Below, piece by piece: positions 8,101 to 16,239 of a DNA stretch of 47,515 bases. Source of the DNA: CAZEMR01 sp964513465. Its GTDB lineage: Bacteria; Bacteroidota; Ignavibacteria; Kapaibacteriales; UBA2268. Positions within the stretch are counted from its first letter, which is position 1; each line of letters starts with the position of its first letter. The position numbers and the translations under genes were made by a program. Below the pieces are notes generated by a model, which saw only the letters and a program-made list of their open reading frames with translations, did no database searches and had not been told where the DNA came from. The DNA lies in contig CAZEMR010000021.1 of assembly GCA_964513465.1 (NCBI GenBank), positions 1-47,515 of the forward strand, read 5' to 3'.

Positions 8101-9270
8101 AAATTCCTGCTCGAGGTGACCGGCTGGACACAGGAGGAAGTTCTGCTCCGCGACTGGTATGATGTATTTATTCCCGAAGAGAAACGCAGCACATATAAGC
8201 TGCTCACACGTCGCATGATCGACCGCGAGGCAGGCTCGCAATATATAGTAAACGAAATAATCACACGCTCCGGAGACCTACGGCTGGTAAGCTGGAGCCA
8301 TACCGTATTGCTCGACCCCGAGGGCCGCGTAATCGGCATAGCCGGGCTGGGCGAAGACATTACCGAGCGCAAAAAAGCCGAGGAAGAGATCAAATCGCTG
8401 AATAAGCAGCTTGGTCAGCGCGTCAGACAGCGGACATCAGAGCTGCAGAGAACCATGAAAGAGCTCGAGCTCGAGATTGCCATTCGCAAAAAAATCGAAG
8501 AAAAGCTGATCGACGCCAAAAATAAAATCCAGAATGCATACGAAAAAGAAAAAGAGCTGAACGAACTCAAAACCCGATTTATATCGCTTGTATCGCATGA
8601 ATACAGAACACCGCTGACCGTGATATATTCCTCGGCGGAGTTTCTCGAGATGTTCAGCGAAAAAGCATCGTCCGAAAAATTCCGCAAGCATGTATCCAAA
8701 ATTAAACGCTCGGTGGATTCTATGATCGGGCTGCTCAACGATGTTCTAATTGTCGGTCGGCTCGAATCCGGGCATATGGATATAGAGCTTCAGGAACTCG
8801 ATTTACCAATGTTGGCTTCCGAGATAGCCGAGGAAATCGATCTTACAAGCAACAGCGACACAAAAATTGAAATCATAAATAATCTTGGTCGGCAAAAGAT
8901 TATTACCGACGAAAAATTGCTGCGCCATTTATTGGGTAATCTGCTTTCCAACGCGGTTAAATACAGTCCCGATGGCTCTCCCGTTCATCTGGAGCTGGAA
9001 AATAAGTCCGACACATACATATTCAGAATAATTGATCGCGGAATAGGCATACGCCAGGAAGACCTCCGCAATCTGTTCGAGCCGTTCCATCGCGGCAAAA
9101 ACGTAGGCAGCATATCCGGCAGCGGATTCGGCTTGTCAATAGCCAAGGGCTGCGCAGATAAGCTCGGAGGCGAAATACAAGTTGAAAGCAGGCTGCGGGA
9201 AGGCAGCATTTTCACAGTCGAGCTGCCGCTACTTAGCGAAAATAGAAGGGGTGAAAACCATGAAAAATGA
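5164..9270 (+). CDS. Giant multi-PAS sensor histidine kinase (about eight PAS domains)
   Basis: A 1368-residue soluble kinase. A short helical N-terminus containing ELELQNHEL leads into about eight consecutive PAS/PAC units (roughly residues 55-175, 185-300, 310-430, 445-555, 560-685, 690-815, 820-940 and 945-1065). Several end in the typical DITERK linker. A coiled coil (about 1065-1130) precedes HisKA with H1145 (VSHEYRTPL) and a HATPase domain whose catalytic lid region reads HRGKNVG. The fourth PAS holds four cysteines (C491, C495, C502, C505) that could bind a metal or cluster. No transmembrane segment is visible, so it senses an intracellular signal. It overlaps the next kinase gene by 11 bases, implying translational coupling. 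Its kinase core closely resembles that of the kinase at 11710. Confidence 0.92.
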   Translation: MTDIAKYNELRRKALEIIKSSGQKKRGISDMNKLLDELHAHEVELELQNHELTIAQHSLASTRDKYYELFEFAPVGYITLDDKLRITECNIAATNLFGLNKKQLTGKSITKLIDPESQDAFFFASRQAGIKPAKVVCEIVFMKKPEGEFTARVDILRCKYHDDEDEYYYRASLTDISAEKESRKKLHDSEANYRQLFENSPAGMYKIDRDGVFRMANPALLRMLGFDSVQEMRREDYRHHSSKSDFYTDHGFDSSEFYINSVLSVWRQKNGEKFEAYEKARPINDPDGSFAGYEGIVEPAQKLKESERNIHRKNEYLDRILNGISASVIVMDIDESGKLKYSAANSVFLRSKKLKWEQIRGKSPEELKGLIPDEFLNTLIHNYRECIAGRKALQFEEKLIIDDRETYWLAKLVPVITHGRVTSLVKTSIEITESIKTRKELSRSEYQKKLIFDSMNELVIFLDREKKIRWSNRSAKENFQLDLRDGGFMPCDQLCPKSPEKCEICNADKIFLTGRPQDWQIVAPDGSIYEMQGYPAYESSEITGVVLVGQDVTEERVALKTLQKSEERLNLALKATNDAIWDWDIKNDIIYYSPRYYEMLGYKQDEFPPEFDLWTEMLHPDDRDRAMKYTSDFLENSEKKFELEFRLRKKSGEYRWMYCRGKTVEFDKAKKPLRIIGTNSDINDRKAAEEKLMVSERRYRMLFNSGNDAIFVSKVSREGSSSHFIEVNDLACERLGYSREELLGMTPMEISSSANEKKVRGVLSKLFEDKKIIFEHEHVARDGRIIPVEISAHQFELNGQLTIMSIARDITERRETESELLRSRERLLLAQKIARMGDWEYDLTNGMIDWTDQVFEIFGVDNTEEEPTLEEVMAFYEPADQERIHSYLALAVEKGESFEDDFRIISRTGRRVSVHLLIRPVLDESGQVIRLHGTVQDITERKRIEDKLKESERRMRAMLSDVKFIAMMIDNDGRLIFCNKFLLEVTGWTQEEVLLRDWYDVFIPEEKRSTYKLLTRRMIDREAGSQYIVNEIITRSGDLRLVSWSHTVLLDPEGRVIGIAGLGEDITERKKAEEEIKSLNKQLGQRVRQRTSELQRTMKELELEIAIRKKIEEKLIDAKNKIQNAYEKEKELNELKTRFISLVSHEYRTPLTVIYSSAEFLEMFSEKASSEKFRKHVSKIKRSVDSMIGLLNDVLIVGRLESGHMDIELQELDLPMLASEIAEEIDLTSNSDTKIEIINNLGRQKIITDEKLLRHLLGNLLSNAVKYSPDGSPVHLELENKSDTYIFRIIDRGIGIRQEDLRNLFEPFHRGKNVGSISGSGFGLSIAKGCADKLGGEIQVESRLREGSIFTVELPLLSENRRGENHEK

Positions 9271-11278
9271 AAAAACAATAGAAGAAATTCGTCAGCAAGT
9301 GCAATCATTGATTTCGCGAAATAAGAATCTTTCCTCGGAATTAACCGAAACCGAAAAAAATGCTCTGATCGAGGATTTGCAGACCAGCTATATCGAACTG
9401 GAGATGCAGAATATCGAGCTGCGCGAAATCCAGAATAAACTGGCCGAATCCAATATGAAATATTATAAATATTTCGAAAAATCGCCTCTGGGATATATGA
9501 TAATCGACAGCCGGATGAATATCAAAGAAATAAATACGGCTGCCGCCAGAATGCTCAAGTCTTCGCGCAGAAAGCTCGAAAATATGTCTTTCTCGCAATT
9601 TGTCGCCCCCTTCTTTCAGGATGAGTTTTATAAACTGGTGCGTCGGTTATCCGTCGGGATGTACGAAGGCGCAGTGCTGAATATCAAAGATGCAGACGGC
9701 CATGAAAAGCCTATGTATATAGTTGCCTACGCTGCCGAACAAACAAACAGTAAAGAGGTTGTATGCATAATCAAACCGCGCACTCACCCACTATCGAGCG
9801 ATGTTGATGTGATACGCAAAATCACCAGCCAATATAAAACACTTGCTGCAAATATACCCAACGCGGATCTTTATTTATTCGACAAGGAAAAGAGAATAAT
9901 TCTGGCCGAAGGCCGTAACATGCGCATACACGGTTTGAATCCCAAGGATTTTACCGGCAAAAAAATCGAAGAGATATTCTCCGGCGAATTAGCTGACAGG
10001 CTCGAAGCGCTTTACGAAGAATGCCTCGCAGGCAATAAAGGAAGCATCGAGATAGAGCACGAGGATAACTTCTATTTCTTGCAATCCGTGCCCATCACCG
10101 ACGAAGGAGGCAATATCACCTCGGGAATGGTGCTATCGCTGAATATAAGCAAATTAAAGCTCGCCCAGCTATCGGCCAGCCATGCCGATCGCAAATATCA
10201 GGAATTATTCGAATCCATAATCGACGGTATAATATATACTGATCCGGATGGTAATATACTCGACGCTAATCCGGCATTCTGCCGTATGACCGGCCACACC
10301 AGGGAAATAATCAAAGGTATGAAAACATCAGATTTTTTCGAATCCGGCAACGGCGACGAAAACCCCGACTGGCTCAGGGAGGAATTGCAGTCCGGGGGCA
10401 GCTTGTCTGCTGTGAACGCAAGCCTTATCGATTCAGCAGGAATAGCTCTGCCGGTGGGAGTTAAGGTTTGGGGCTGGCAGGACGAAACGGCTCCACCACA
10501 CGGGATGTGGATACTGGTGCATAATCTGAGCGAAGAGCAGGAATCCCGACGTCGCCTTCGCGAAACCAACCGCCAGCTAGCGCGATCGAACGAATACCTG
10601 CGTGAATTCGCATATGTGGCCTCGCACGACCTGAAGGAACCATTGCGCATGGTATCCGGATTTGCAGAATTATTTGCCAAAAAATATAAAGATAATATAG
10701 ACGAGCAGGCCGATCAGTATATAAATTTCATAGTCGAAAGCGCTCAGCGGCTGCAGGCAATGATAGACGATCTGCTACTATTTTCGAGGGTGGATCGCAG
10801 TAATTTGAAGCAGATTTTTCCTGCCGAAAACGTCGTTCGGGCAGCGATGGCCAATCTTAGGAAGATGATCGACGAAACCGGCGCCGAAATTTCGATAGCA
10901 ACAATGCCGGAGATATGCTTCAATCAGTCGCTGTTTCTGCAATTGATGCAGAACCTGATATCGAATGGAATCAAATTCCACAAACCGGGAGTATCGCCCG
11001 AAATTAAAATTAGCTGCCGCGACCGTGGCGAGAACTGGCAATTCCGTGTAGCAGACAACGGCATCGGTATTCCGCATGAATATTCCCGGCGGATATTCCA
11101 GATATTCCAGCGCCTGCATACTCGCGAGGAATACGAAGGCACTGGCATCGGGCTGGCTCTCTGCAAAAGGATTATCGAAAAAGAAGGCGGCAATATCGAA
11201 GTCGATTCGGCTCCCGGAGAGGGATCGGTTTTCAGATTTACAATCATTAAAAACAGAGGATGTAATGGCACAGAATAG
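9260..11278 (+). CDS. PAS-domain sensor histidine kinase (three PAS domains, phytochrome-type kinase core)
   Basis: A 672-residue soluble kinase. A helical N-terminus with ELEMQNIEL and a first PAS domain (about 70-180) resemble the N-terminus of the upstream giant kinase. Two more PAS units (about 190-300 and 315-430) follow, the last beginning YQELFESIIDGIIYTD. HisKA carries H456 in an ASHDLKEPL H-box typical of phytochrome-like kinases. The HATPase has the N box NLISNGIKFH and G boxes DNGIGI and GTGIGLAL. The ATG at 9260 is chosen because an AGAAGGGG ribosome site precedes it; the reading frame is open further upstream only inside the previous gene. It overlaps the next gene, a CheY/Rcp1-like receiver, by 14 bases, so the two are very likely a cognate pair. 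Confidence 0.92.
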   Translation: MKNEKTIEEIRQQVQSLISRNKNLSSELTETEKNALIEDLQTSYIELEMQNIELREIQNKLAESNMKYYKYFEKSPLGYMIIDSRMNIKEINTAAARMLKSSRRKLENMSFSQFVAPFFQDEFYKLVRRLSVGMYEGAVLNIKDADGHEKPMYIVAYAAEQTNSKEVVCIIKPRTHPLSSDVDVIRKITSQYKTLAANIPNADLYLFDKEKRIILAEGRNMRIHGLNPKDFTGKKIEEIFSGELADRLEALYEECLAGNKGSIEIEHEDNFYFLQSVPITDEGGNITSGMVLSLNISKLKLAQLSASHADRKYQELFESIIDGIIYTDPDGNILDANPAFCRMTGHTREIIKGMKTSDFFESGNGDENPDWLREELQSGGSLSAVNASLIDSAGIALPVGVKVWGWQDETAPPHGMWILVHNLSEEQESRRRLRETNRQLARSNEYLREFAYVASHDLKEPLRMVSGFAELFAKKYKDNIDEQADQYINFIVESAQRLQAMIDDLLLFSRVDRSNLKQIFPAENVVRAAMANLRKMIDETGAEISIATMPEICFNQSLFLQLMQNLISNGIKFHKPGVSPEIKISCRDRGENWQFRVADNGIGIPHEYSRRIFQIFQRLHTREEYEGTGIGLALCKRIIEKEGGNIEVDSAPGEGSVFRFTIIKNRGCNGTE

Positions 11279-11696
11279 CAGAATGATCGATATTGTATTA
11301 ATCGAAGACAGCCAGGGCGATATTATGCTCATCAAAGAAGCCCTGGCCGAAAGCGGGGTCGGCTATCAGATGCAGGCGATCACCGACGGCGAGTCGGCCA
11401 TGGAATACCTCCGAAGGCTGGATGGACGCCAGCACCCCGATCTGATTATCCTTGACCTGAATCTGCCCCGAATCAATGGCCAGGAGATACTGAAATTCAT
11501 TAAATCGAGCGAGCAGATATGCAATATCCCGGTGATCGTGCTGACTACTTCCAGCGACATACGGGATATAGACGAATCATATCGCCTCCATGCAAATTGC
11601 TTTATTTCAAAACCGGTCAATTATGAAAAATTTATCGACATAATCAGAGCGATCGATAACTTCTGGTTCAAAACAGTAACATTACCAAAAAATTAG
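11265..11696 (+). CDS. Single-domain response regulator (Rcp1-like)
   Basis: A 143-residue receiver with all key positions present: acidic pair E14-D15, phospho-acceptor D64 (IILDLNLPRINGQE), switch Thr in VLTTSS, and Lys in FISKPVN. The LNLPRxNGxE motif is characteristic of the small receivers that pair with phytochrome-type kinases (Rcp1 group). The ATG at 11265 has AGAGGA just upstream and lies inside the 3' end of the preceding kinase gene, with a 14-base overlap. The same frame is open farther upstream within that gene, but those starts would add kinase-overlapping sequence without a ribosome site. With no output domain, it probably acts by protein contact or as a relay intermediate. Confidence 0.92.
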   Translation: MAQNSRMIDIVLIEDSQGDIMLIKEALAESGVGYQMQAITDGESAMEYLRRLDGRQHPDLIILDLNLPRINGQEILKFIKSSEQICNIPVIVLTTSSDIRDIDESYRLHANCFISKPVNYEKFIDIIRAIDNFWFKTVTLPKN

Positions 11697-11709
11697 TCGG
11701 ATGGAATAA

Positions 11710-13329
11710 ATGAACATATTAATTGTAGAAGATAACATCGGCGATTATTATCTTATGAGAGAGATGCTCCAGCAGTCCTCTCTATATACCCATGCGATCG
11801 ACCACGTCAAGAAACTCTCCGAGGCCACCGAGCGGCTCGAGGAAAATTCCGTCGACGTGATTCTGCTCGATCTGATGCTGCCGGATAGCAGTGGTATTAA
11901 TACATTCGAAAAAGTATATAAGCTGGCCAGCCGCATCCCTGTAATAGTAATGAGCGGTATAATGGACGAGGACATTTCGCTGCAGGCCGTAAGGCTTGGT
12001 GCGCAGGACTATATCGTAAAAGGCCAGCTCGACGCACCCCTGCTAAACCGCTCTATCCGATATGCTATCGAACGAAAAATGGTCGAGGAAGCGTACCGCG
12101 AATCAGAAGAAAAATTCAAAATAATATTTCGCGAATCGCTCGATGTCATAATTATAGTAGATATAAATACCGGCAAAATCATAAAAGTAAACGAAACCTG
12201 CCTGCAATACCTCGGCTATCCCGAGTCCGAGCTCGAAGGCAAGCACTATTCGGTGCTGTTCGCCGACGAATCCGGAGTCTCGCGGTTCGAATTCCTCGAA
12301 AAGCTGCGCATAAATGGCGCGGTTATAGAATCGCAGGAATTCCGCCGCAAAGATAAAAGCATTATTAATATGGACATCACCGCCACGGTAATCCCCTGGG
12401 GACGCACCCGCGCGATACTATGCACATTGCGCGACGCCACCGAGCGGAAATATATGGAAGACCAGCTCCACCAGGCCAACGAGGAGCTCGAGCAGCGGGT
12501 ATTCGACCGCACAGCACAGCTCAAACGCGCTCTGGCCAATCTCGAATCCGAGAATATGATTCGCCGCCAGACCGAGGAAAAGCTGATCCAGGTTAAAAAC
12601 GAAATACTGAAGGCTTATCACAAAGAGAAAGATCTGAACGAACTCAAAACCAGATTCATCCAGATGGTATCGCACGAATACCGCACTCCGCTCTCGGTGA
12701 TTGCGGCATCGGCCGAATTTCTGGATATGTACGACAAAAACAAATCACCCGAAAAATTCGAAAAACATATCTTCAAAATTCTGCGCTCGGTGGAATCCAT
12801 GACCAAGCTGCTCGAGGACGTACTGATGGTTGGCAAAGTGGAATCGGGCAATCTAAGGTGCAATCCTACGGAATTCGAGCTGGCTGATTTCTGTGATTCA
12901 CTGGTAAAAGAAGTTACAATCGCCGACCAGGGACGCCACCCCGTAGAATTCAAATCTAATGTCGAATCCTGGCTGTTTACATCCGATCCGCTGCTGCTGC
13001 GCCATGCGCTAAGCAATATACTGACCAATGCGATGAAATATTCACCCGAGCATTCGCCTGTCGTATTCTCTATGGAAATATCCCATGACCAGGCCGTATT
13101 CACAATTTCCGATCGCGGCATGGGAATATCTGAAGAAGACCTGCGAAGTATATTCAACCCCTTCCACCGCGGAAAAAATATTGGCAATACCTCGGGGTTC
13201 GGACTCGGATTGCAGATAGCCCACGGCTGCATCGAATCGCTCGAAGGCACAATCAGCGTAAACAGCAAAATCAACGAAGGCAGCACCTTTGTGGTCAAAA
13301 TTCCTGATATGAAAAAAAATTCTGATTAA
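11710..13329 (+). CDS. Receiver-PAS-histidine kinase hybrid
   Basis: A 539-residue soluble protein. The receiver (1-120) has D54 in LLDLMLPDSSG and Lys in DYIVKGQ. One PAS domain (about 130-250) begins FKIIFRESLDVIIIVD. A long coiled coil (about 250-310) precedes HisKA with H322 (VSHEYRTPLSV) and a HATPase domain with NILTNAMKYS, DRGMGI and GFGLGL. The kinase half is strikingly similar to that of the eight-PAS kinase, including the LNELKTRFI linker and the FHRGKN lid segment, which suggests duplication of a kinase module. The gene starts 13 bases after the receiver gene, which fits one polycistronic message. The receiver could accept phosphate from other kinases of the island and gate this kinase. 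Confidence 0.91.
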   Translation: MNILIVEDNIGDYYLMREMLQQSSLYTHAIDHVKKLSEATERLEENSVDVILLDLMLPDSSGINTFEKVYKLASRIPVIVMSGIMDEDISLQAVRLGAQDYIVKGQLDAPLLNRSIRYAIERKMVEEAYRESEEKFKIIFRESLDVIIIVDINTGKIIKVNETCLQYLGYPESELEGKHYSVLFADESGVSRFEFLEKLRINGAVIESQEFRRKDKSIINMDITATVIPWGRTRAILCTLRDATERKYMEDQLHQANEELEQRVFDRTAQLKRALANLESENMIRRQTEEKLIQVKNEILKAYHKEKDLNELKTRFIQMVSHEYRTPLSVIAASAEFLDMYDKNKSPEKFEKHIFKILRSVESMTKLLEDVLMVGKVESGNLRCNPTEFELADFCDSLVKEVTIADQGRHPVEFKSNVESWLFTSDPLLLRHALSNILTNAMKYSPEHSPVVFSMEISHDQAVFTISDRGMGISEEDLRSIFNPFHRGKNIGNTSGFGLGLQIAHGCIESLEGTISVNSKINEGSTFVVKIPDMKKNSD

Positions 13330-13349
13330 AAATAAATGGGGGCAATTGA

Positions 13350-13730
13350 ATGGAAGAACCAAACATTAGAACACTTCAGGATGATTTTCTGAAGCATCTA
13401 TTCTCAATGCTGCGGTCGATCGAGCAGAAGGATATCACAGCCATAGCCAATACTCTGGCCGGATTAGAAGAAATGCTCGGATCGTTCAACCGCAATTATC
13501 GCCGACGGCTGAGACGCGAGGACTATAAGATCAAGTGCGCAATGCAAAGCTTTGTGGATGATTTGCGGCAAATCGCGCTGACAGAAAAAAACCTCTTTCT
13601 GATAGCAGTTAAATTGAATAACCTGCTGGTGGACTGGTGGTCGCTACGCCTGTGCCGCGAAATCGAACGAATGACATCGCGCGAAAAACGCAGGCTATCA
13701 TGGGAATCCTCGGCATTCGTAAAAAATTAA
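13350..13730 (+). CDS. Small helical protein of unknown function in the signalling island
   Basis: 126 residues, not recognised. The sequence is predicted by eye to be almost entirely alpha-helical, rich in Arg, Lys, Glu and Leu, with a basic patch (RNYRRRLRRED, about 49-59) and a WW pair near residue 96. There is no signal peptide, membrane segment or cysteine motif. It lacks the HxxKG-type phosphorylatable His of HPt proteins, although its size and helical make-up would fit a four-helix adaptor. The start has a GGGGG ribosome site about 10 bases upstream and lies 20 bases after the preceding kinase, so it likely belongs to that operon. Codon use matches its neighbours. Confidence 0.7.
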   Translation: MEEPNIRTLQDDFLKHLFSMLRSIEQKDITAIANTLAGLEEMLGSFNRNYRRRLRREDYKIKCAMQSFVDDLRQIALTEKNLFLIAVKLNNLLVDWWSLRLCREIERMTSREKRRLSWESSAFVKN

Positions 13731-13860
13731 GTCGCAATATTTTTTCGGACAAATAATAAATAAGGAAACCCGTTTGCTTTATATACCTCAAAACAAAGTG
13801 AAATTGTTTGTATTATGATTGCAAATTAATCCTTTCTTAATATTTCCGAAAGAAAAAAAT

Positions 13861-15444
13861 ATGAATTATCAGAGAAAACTTCAGGAAATTGCCGGAGGCG
13901 CCGAAGCCGCTCAAAAGCTGGCAGAGGGGCCCATACCGGAAAAAAAGATCATCCATCAGCTCGAGATGTTCCGCAAAGGCGCGCCATATGTGAAGCTTGT
14001 GCGGCCGTGCACCGTGGGCGATGGTATCAGGCGAATCGAAGCAACCGAAAATGAGAAGTACCTAAGGCTGCACGAACGCGCCGCCGCGGATGGCCGGCTG
14101 ATGAAATTTGTTCCCGCATCGGGAGCAGCCACCCGCATGTTCAAATCGCTTAATAAAATTTATAAAATGGGCGACAGAGTTGATTATCGCCGCCTGAAAC
14201 AGATGACCGACAGCGACCCCGCTGCCACCGAAACCCTGAAGTTTTTTGATAATATCGAAAAATTTGCCTTTTATGATGAGCTGCGCCAGGCGATGAAATC
14301 AAACGGGGCCGGACTCGAAGAGTCGCTGGATTCGGGCAAAATTTATCTAATTCTCGAATATTTGCTGACCGCAAAAGGCCTTAATTATGCCAATATGCCA
14401 AAGGGGATGATACCATTCCACAGGTCCGGCGGCTATCCGAGGACTCCGTTTATCGAGCATATGGAGGAAGCCGCGGAGTGCATATGCGATTCATCGAATC
14501 TCTGCCGTCTGCATTTTACAGTACCACAAAAATTTCAGCCCGAAATCGAGCGCCATTTATATAAGCTTCGTAGCGAATTTCCTGGCGATATCAGATTCGA
14601 GCTGTCTACCTCGACACAGGGCTCGTCAACCAGCACGATAGCTGTCGATATGGACAACAAACCTTTCGTACTGGAAAATGGTAATATACTCTTCCGGCCC
14701 GGCGGCCATGGCACGCTGCTCGATAATCTGAACAAACTAAAAGGCGATATCGTATTTATTAAAAATATCGACAACGTGGTGCCTCCCGCGCTTCAGGCGG
14801 AAACCAACCCATATAGGAAGCTGCTTGGAGGATACATTGTAGAAATCCAGCAGAAGGTATTCGAATACCTCGATCTGATCGAAGCCGGCGGCGCCAGCCG
14901 CAAAATAATCGATCGTGCTGCAAAATTCTGCCGCGAAGAGCTTTCGATCTCACTGCCGGAGGATTTCGACTACGACTCTGCTCGCCAGCAGCAAAACGCG
15001 CTTGCCGAAGCGCTGAATCGGCCGATCAGAGTGTGCGGAATGGTAGAGAACAAAGGCGAACCCGGAGGCGGACCATTTTTTATCGAACGCAACAACCGCG
15101 GCTCGGATATACATATAGTCGAGGGAGCGCAAATCAATCAGCAAGACCCGCAGCAAGTTAAAATACTGCGTGAATCCACACATTTCAATCCGGTGGATAT
15201 AGTCTGTGCGTTGCGCGACCGGCACAACAAACCATTCGACCTGGGCAGGTTTTCAGACCCGCGGATGGTATTCATTACCGAAAAATCAAAAGATGGCCGG
15301 CCACTTAAAGCGCTCGAATTGCCCGGATTATGGAACGGCGCAATGGCCGACTGGATTACCGTGTTCGTCGAAGTGCCGATTATTACATTTAATCCAGTGA
15401 AGACCATCAATGATTTATTAAGGGATAATCATCAAACCGAATAG
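13861..15444 (+). CDS. DUF4301 family protein
   Basis: A 527-residue protein that matches DUF4301, known mainly from Bacteroidota. Recognised family blocks are MKFVPASGAATRMFKSL near residue 80, PKGMIPFHR with the following Pro- and Gly-rich stretch (about 180-200), STSTQGSSTSTIAVD (about 255-270), and LFRPGGHGTLLDNLN followed by VFIKNIDNVVP (about 278-310). The PASGAATRM and RPGGHG blocks look like nucleotide- or sugar-phosphate-binding loops, but the reaction is unknown to me. The ATG at 13861 gives the family-typical N-terminus; an in-frame start 42 bases upstream would add residues unlike the family. It precedes the STAS gene by 16 bases and is probably co-transcribed with the partner-switching set. 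Confidence 0.85.
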   Translation: MNYQRKLQEIAGGAEAAQKLAEGPIPEKKIIHQLEMFRKGAPYVKLVRPCTVGDGIRRIEATENEKYLRLHERAAADGRLMKFVPASGAATRMFKSLNKIYKMGDRVDYRRLKQMTDSDPAATETLKFFDNIEKFAFYDELRQAMKSNGAGLEESLDSGKIYLILEYLLTAKGLNYANMPKGMIPFHRSGGYPRTPFIEHMEEAAECICDSSNLCRLHFTVPQKFQPEIERHLYKLRSEFPGDIRFELSTSTQGSSTSTIAVDMDNKPFVLENGNILFRPGGHGTLLDNLNKLKGDIVFIKNIDNVVPPALQAETNPYRKLLGGYIVEIQQKVFEYLDLIEAGGASRKIIDRAAKFCREELSISLPEDFDYDSARQQQNALAEALNRPIRVCGMVENKGEPGGGPFFIERNNRGSDIHIVEGAQINQQDPQQVKILRESTHFNPVDIVCALRDRHNKPFDLGRFSDPRMVFITEKSKDGRPLKALELPGLWNGAMADWITVFVEVPIITFNPVKTINDLLRDNHQTE

Positions 15445-15447
15445 CAA

Positions 15448-15452
15448 AGGAG
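15448..15452 (+). promoter_or_regulatory. Ribosome binding site that favours a TTG start for the STAS gene
   Basis: AGGAG sits 8 bases before TTG 15461 but 14 bases before the in-frame ATG at 15467. The spacing favours TTG as the true start; both choices give almost the same protein. Confidence 0.6.
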
Positions 15453-15460
15453 AATTAAAA

Positions 15461-15802
15461 TTGGATATGTCAATCGAACAAATCAACGGGGCAACCCTGA
15501 TTACATTCAACGAAGACAGGCTGGACAAACTCCATGCAGTGCAATTTAAAGATAGAATGAAAGAGATAATAATCAACAACAGCAACAAAATTGCTCTCGA
15601 CATGTCTAAAATCGGATTTATGGACAGCTCCGGACTCGGCGCCATTGTCAACAGCCTGAAGCTGGTCGGGCCGGACGGCGAGATTGTGCTTGCAAATGTT
15701 AATCAGCCCGTCAGGCAGATGCTCGATCTTACCCGGATGGTGCGGGTGTTCCGGATTGCCGATTCAGTGAGCGAGGCTCTTGATTATCTTAACACGAAGT
15801 AA
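15461..15802 (+). CDS. STAS-domain anti-sigma factor antagonist (RsbV/SpoIIAA-like)
   Basis: A 113-residue single STAS domain. The signature IGFMDSSGLGAIV places the phosphorylatable serine at S57 (equivalent to SpoIIAA Ser58). In partner switching, the unphosphorylated form binds the anti-sigma kinase and frees its target, while phosphorylation by that kinase inactivates it. The next two genes encode precisely the expected kinase and PP2C phosphatase, so the assignment rests on both sequence and context. The stop is 10 bases before the kinase gene start. The specific sigma factor or other effector under its control is not in the window. Confidence 0.92.
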   Translation: MDMSIEQINGATLITFNEDRLDKLHAVQFKDRMKEIIINNSNKIALDMSKIGFMDSSGLGAIVNSLKLVGPDGEIVLANVNQPVRQMLDLTRMVRVFRIADSVSEALDYLNTK

Positions 15803-15812
15803 AGGAAACGGA

Positions 15813-16235
15813 ATGGAGGATTCGTCGATAAAATTCACAATGCTGAGCCGCGATTCTAATACCAGGCTTGCCGGCTCGGCTATCCGCAGCATATGCATTG
15901 CTGCGGGTATGAACGAAGAAGATGCATCCATGACCGAGCTCGCTTTAGTCGAGGCAATAAATAATATTATCGAGCATGCTTATGAAGATCGTCCCGACGG
16001 ACTGGTCGAATTCGAATTCAGCCACAATTCTTCGGAAATAATTATTACCCTGGCGGACAGCGGTCGTCCGGCGGAATTGCGCGATATCTCTCTGCCTGCA
16101 TTCGACCCGGCCGATATCGACTCGCTGCCGGAAAGCGGCCTAGGAATGCATCTTATTGATATGACTATGGACAATGTGGAGCGACTGCGATCCGGCAATC
16201 GTAATATTTTAAGAATGAGAAAATGGAAAAAGTAA
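15813..16235 (+). CDS. Anti-sigma factor serine kinase (RsbW/SpoIIAB-like HATPase)
   Basis: A 140-residue GHKL-ATPase-fold kinase of the RsbW type. It has the N box VEAINNIIEHAYE, the G1 region LADSGRPAE (a relaxed version of DxGxG), and the G2 region ESGLGMHLID. It lacks the HisKA domain of two-component kinases. It would phosphorylate the STAS protein on serine and sequester a partner, classically a sigma factor. The ATG at 15813 is preceded by AAAGGA and sits 10 bases after the STAS stop; an upstream in-frame start would overlap the STAS gene. The next gene begins 4 bases after its stop, so the three form one compact operon. Confidence 0.92.
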   Translation: MEDSSIKFTMLSRDSNTRLAGSAIRSICIAAGMNEEDASMTELALVEAINNIIEHAYEDRPDGLVEFEFSHNSSEIIITLADSGRPAELRDISLPAFDPADIDSLPESGLGMHLIDMTMDNVERLRSGNRNILRMRKWKK

Positions 16236-16239
16236 ATTC

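Noticed and set aside
7459..8241. A 260-codon open frame on the minus strand
   Set aside because: It lies wholly opposite well-defined PAS domains of the giant kinase and shows no family features.
13350..13730. HPt phosphotransfer domain
   Set aside because: The size and helical nature fit, but no His occurs in an HxxKG-like context, so I left it as unknown.
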